Below, in pieces: positions 62,610 through 64,000 of a stretch of 64,000 nucleotides of DNA (its first letter is position 1; the number at the start of each line of letters is the position of its first letter). The notes below the pieces were generated by a model, which worked only from the letters and a program-made list of their open reading frames with translations, had not been told where the DNA came from and searched no databases. The translations under genes and the position numbers were made by a program. The stretch spans positions 62,001 through 126,000 of the forward strand of contig JASCOD010000004.1 in assembly GCA_029959615.1 (NCBI GenBank), given 5' to 3'. This stretch comes from Flavobacteriaceae bacterium PS02338 (lineage in GTDB: Bacteria > Bacteroidota > Bacteroidia > Sphingobacteriales > Sphingobacteriaceae).

Positions 62610-64000
62610 ATGACAGCTACACATTTATATCAAACAGGAATTATTGGAAACTGCTCTTACATCGCTCACATTCATAAAAATACGAACATCAGCTGGCTTT
62701 GCTGGCCTAAATTCGACAGTTCGTTTGTTTTCGGAGGCATGCTTGATGAGCAAAAAGGTGGGAAGTGTACCATATTGCCCACTACAGATTACAGTTCGCA
62801 TCAATACTATATTGAGAATACAAATGTTTTAAGGACAGAAATTACCGCTGCAGATGGTAAATACCGCATTACTGATTTTGCTCCTCGATTTCATTTACAC
62901 GAGCGCTATTTTAAACCACTGATGTTGGTTCGTAAAATAGAGCCATTAGAAGGAAATCCCCGTATCAAGATTGCTTGTGAACCAGTTTGTGATCATGGGA
63001 AAAGCAAAATGAGAAAAGCTCTTGGTAGTAACCACATCGATTATTTCGGTTGCGAAGAAGATATGCGTTTAACCACTAACGTATCATTAAACTATATTTT
63101 AGACGAGCAGGATTTTGTACTTAATGATGCAAAATATTTGGTTTTCACCTATGGCTATAATTTAGATGCACCACTGGTGGCTACAGCTGAACAATTTTTA
63201 AGGGAAACCACTGCTTATTGGCGTTTATGGATCAAGCATTCGTCAATTGCCGGTTTTTATCAGCCGTTGGTAATTCGGTCTGCATTGGTTTTAAAAATAC
63301 ATCAATATGAAGATACTGGAGCTATCATTGCGGCTAGTACGACCAGTCTGCCCGAATCGCCAGGTAGTACTAGAAACTGGGATTACCGTTATTGTTGGTT
63401 GCGTGATTCATTTTATGTACTTACTTCCCTAAATCATATAGGTCATTTTGAGGAGATGGAAAAGTACTTCAATTATATATCCGACATCAGTTTTGATACG
63501 GATAGGCGCTATCAACCATTGTATGGAATTACAGGTAAAAGAAATATTGTAGAGGAAACTTTAGGGCATTTGGAGGGTTATTTGGGAGAACAGCCAATTA
63601 GGATCGGTAACCAAGCTTACGAGCACATCCAAAATGATATTAACGGACAGGTATTGATTTCAATGCTACCACTTTATACAGACCATCGTTTTGTGTTCTC
63701 CGAGAGGGGAGATTCAGTACGTTGGATAGATGGTGTGCTAAAGAAAATAGAAATGACCATTGATGAAAAAGATGCTGGGATTTGGGAATTTAGAAATATT
63801 GCCAATATGCATTGTTATAGTAATTTGTTTCAATGGGCCGGAGCTAATGCCGCATTAAAAATGGCCAAAACCATTGGCAACCAAGCGCTGGAAGAAAGAG
63901 CACAAGTTTTGATTGACAAAGCTGCAGCCCACATAGAAGCTTGCTATGACGAGGAAAGAAAAGTGTACACCAATGCAGTTGGAAGCAAACATTTGGATGC
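62610..64000 (+). CDS. GH15-family glucoamylase-like enzyme, cut by the window end
   Basis: At least 463 codons without a stop, running off the window; the usual full length is about 600. The N-terminus (GNCSYIAHIHKNTNISWLCW and FDSSFVFGGML) is the trehalase-like N-terminal domain. The (alpha/alpha)6 barrel of glycoside hydrolase family 15 begins near residue 215, with the hallmark STRNWDYRYCWLRDSF (about 253-268) and GEQPIRIGNQAYEHIQND (about 328-345). Such enzymes release glucose from alpha-glucans or cleave trehalose. The position after glgAC suggests storage-glucan or trehalose metabolism. Confidence 0.9.
   Translation, partial: MTATHLYQTGIIGNCSYIAHIHKNTNISWLCWPKFDSSFVFGGMLDEQKGGKCTILPTTDYSSHQYYIENTNVLRTEITAADGKYRITDFAPRFHLHERYFKPLMLVRKIEPLEGNPRIKIACEPVCDHGKSKMRKALGSNHIDYFGCEEDMRLTTNVSLNYILDEQDFVLNDAKYLVFTYGYNLDAPLVATAEQFLRETTAYWRLWIKHSSIAGFYQPLVIRSALVLKIHQYEDTGAIIAASTTSLPESPGSTRNWDYRYCWLRDSFYVLTSLNHIGHFEEMEKYFNYISDISFDTDRRYQPLYGITGKRNIVEETLGHLEGYLGEQPIRIGNQAYEHIQNDINGQVLISMLPLYTDHRFVFSERGDSVRWIDGVLKKIEMTIDEKDAGIWEFRNIANMHCYSNLFQWAGANAALKMAKTIGNQALEERAQVLIDKAAAHIEACYDEERKVYTNAVGSKHLD

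Noticed and set aside
62644..62832. Short ORF at the start of the GH15 region
   Set aside because: It is a shadow in another frame of the GH15 gene, which is open from 62610 to the window end and has clear family motifs.
1..64000. tRNA, rRNA, CRISPR, prophage and IS elements
   Set aside because: Looked for and not seen; no tRNA-like cloverleaf, regular spacer array, integrase or transposase was found.

Overview
The window looks like the chromosome of a Bacteroidota bacterium, most likely a Sphingobacteriaceae member close to Pedobacter (inference). Reasons: AT-rich DNA, promoter -7 boxes of the TAnnTTTG type, a SusC/SusD pair run by an ECF sigma factor and a FecR anti-sigma factor, several TonB-dependent receptors, the futalosine menaquinone enzyme MqnC, the bacteroidetal GlmU-like protein, and abundant palindromic intergenic repeats. 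No rRNA, tRNA, CRISPR array, prophage or insertion sequence was recognised. Most of the window is core genome.

Layout. 1-7.1 kb: a metal-uptake block with a TonB receptor, an aldo/keto reductase with an AraC regulator, and an mntR-mntH operon whose MntH carries a fused UspA domain. The same 20-bp operator/promoter element lies in front of the receptor and of mntR. 7.1-14.5 kb: an Lrp regulator, a GxxExxY gene between imperfect inverted repeats, ung, a thioredoxin-like protein, lysS and a long-chain acyl-CoA ligase. 14.7-15.5 kb: an exported protein built of 21-residue DIFGN repeats. 15.6-17.8 kb: the iscS-iscU-iscA iron-sulfur operon. 17.9-27.7 kb: methylmalonyl-CoA epimerase, a Na+/H+ antiporter, rpmE2, the GlmU-like enzyme, tpiA, prmA, mpl, an Xre regulator and an acetyltransferase-like protein. 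28.1-33.6 kb: a LytS/LytTR two-component system beside two exported ferritin-like proteins. 33.7-46.4 kb: mqnC, an M16 protease pair, a DUF3857/transglutaminase pair, a metallophosphoesterase-propeller fusion and guaB. 46.5-53.6 kb: susD-susC-fecR-ECF sigma. 53.8-59.6 kb: a TonB receptor preceded by a tiny ORF with four consecutive cysteines, a LOG-family fusion, and the siroheme gene cobA, which shares a palindromic element with the receptor promoter. 59.8-64 kb: glycogen genes glgA and glgC, and a GH15 gene cut by the window end.

The two most interesting signals are regulatory. The first is the candidate MntR regulon, which ties an outer-membrane receptor to the inner-membrane Nramp transporter. 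The second is the polycysteine leader ORF before the receptor at 54 kb, plus a TCTAC-N7-RTAGA element shared with cobA. Together these suggest a sulfur/cysteine-responsive uptake system.
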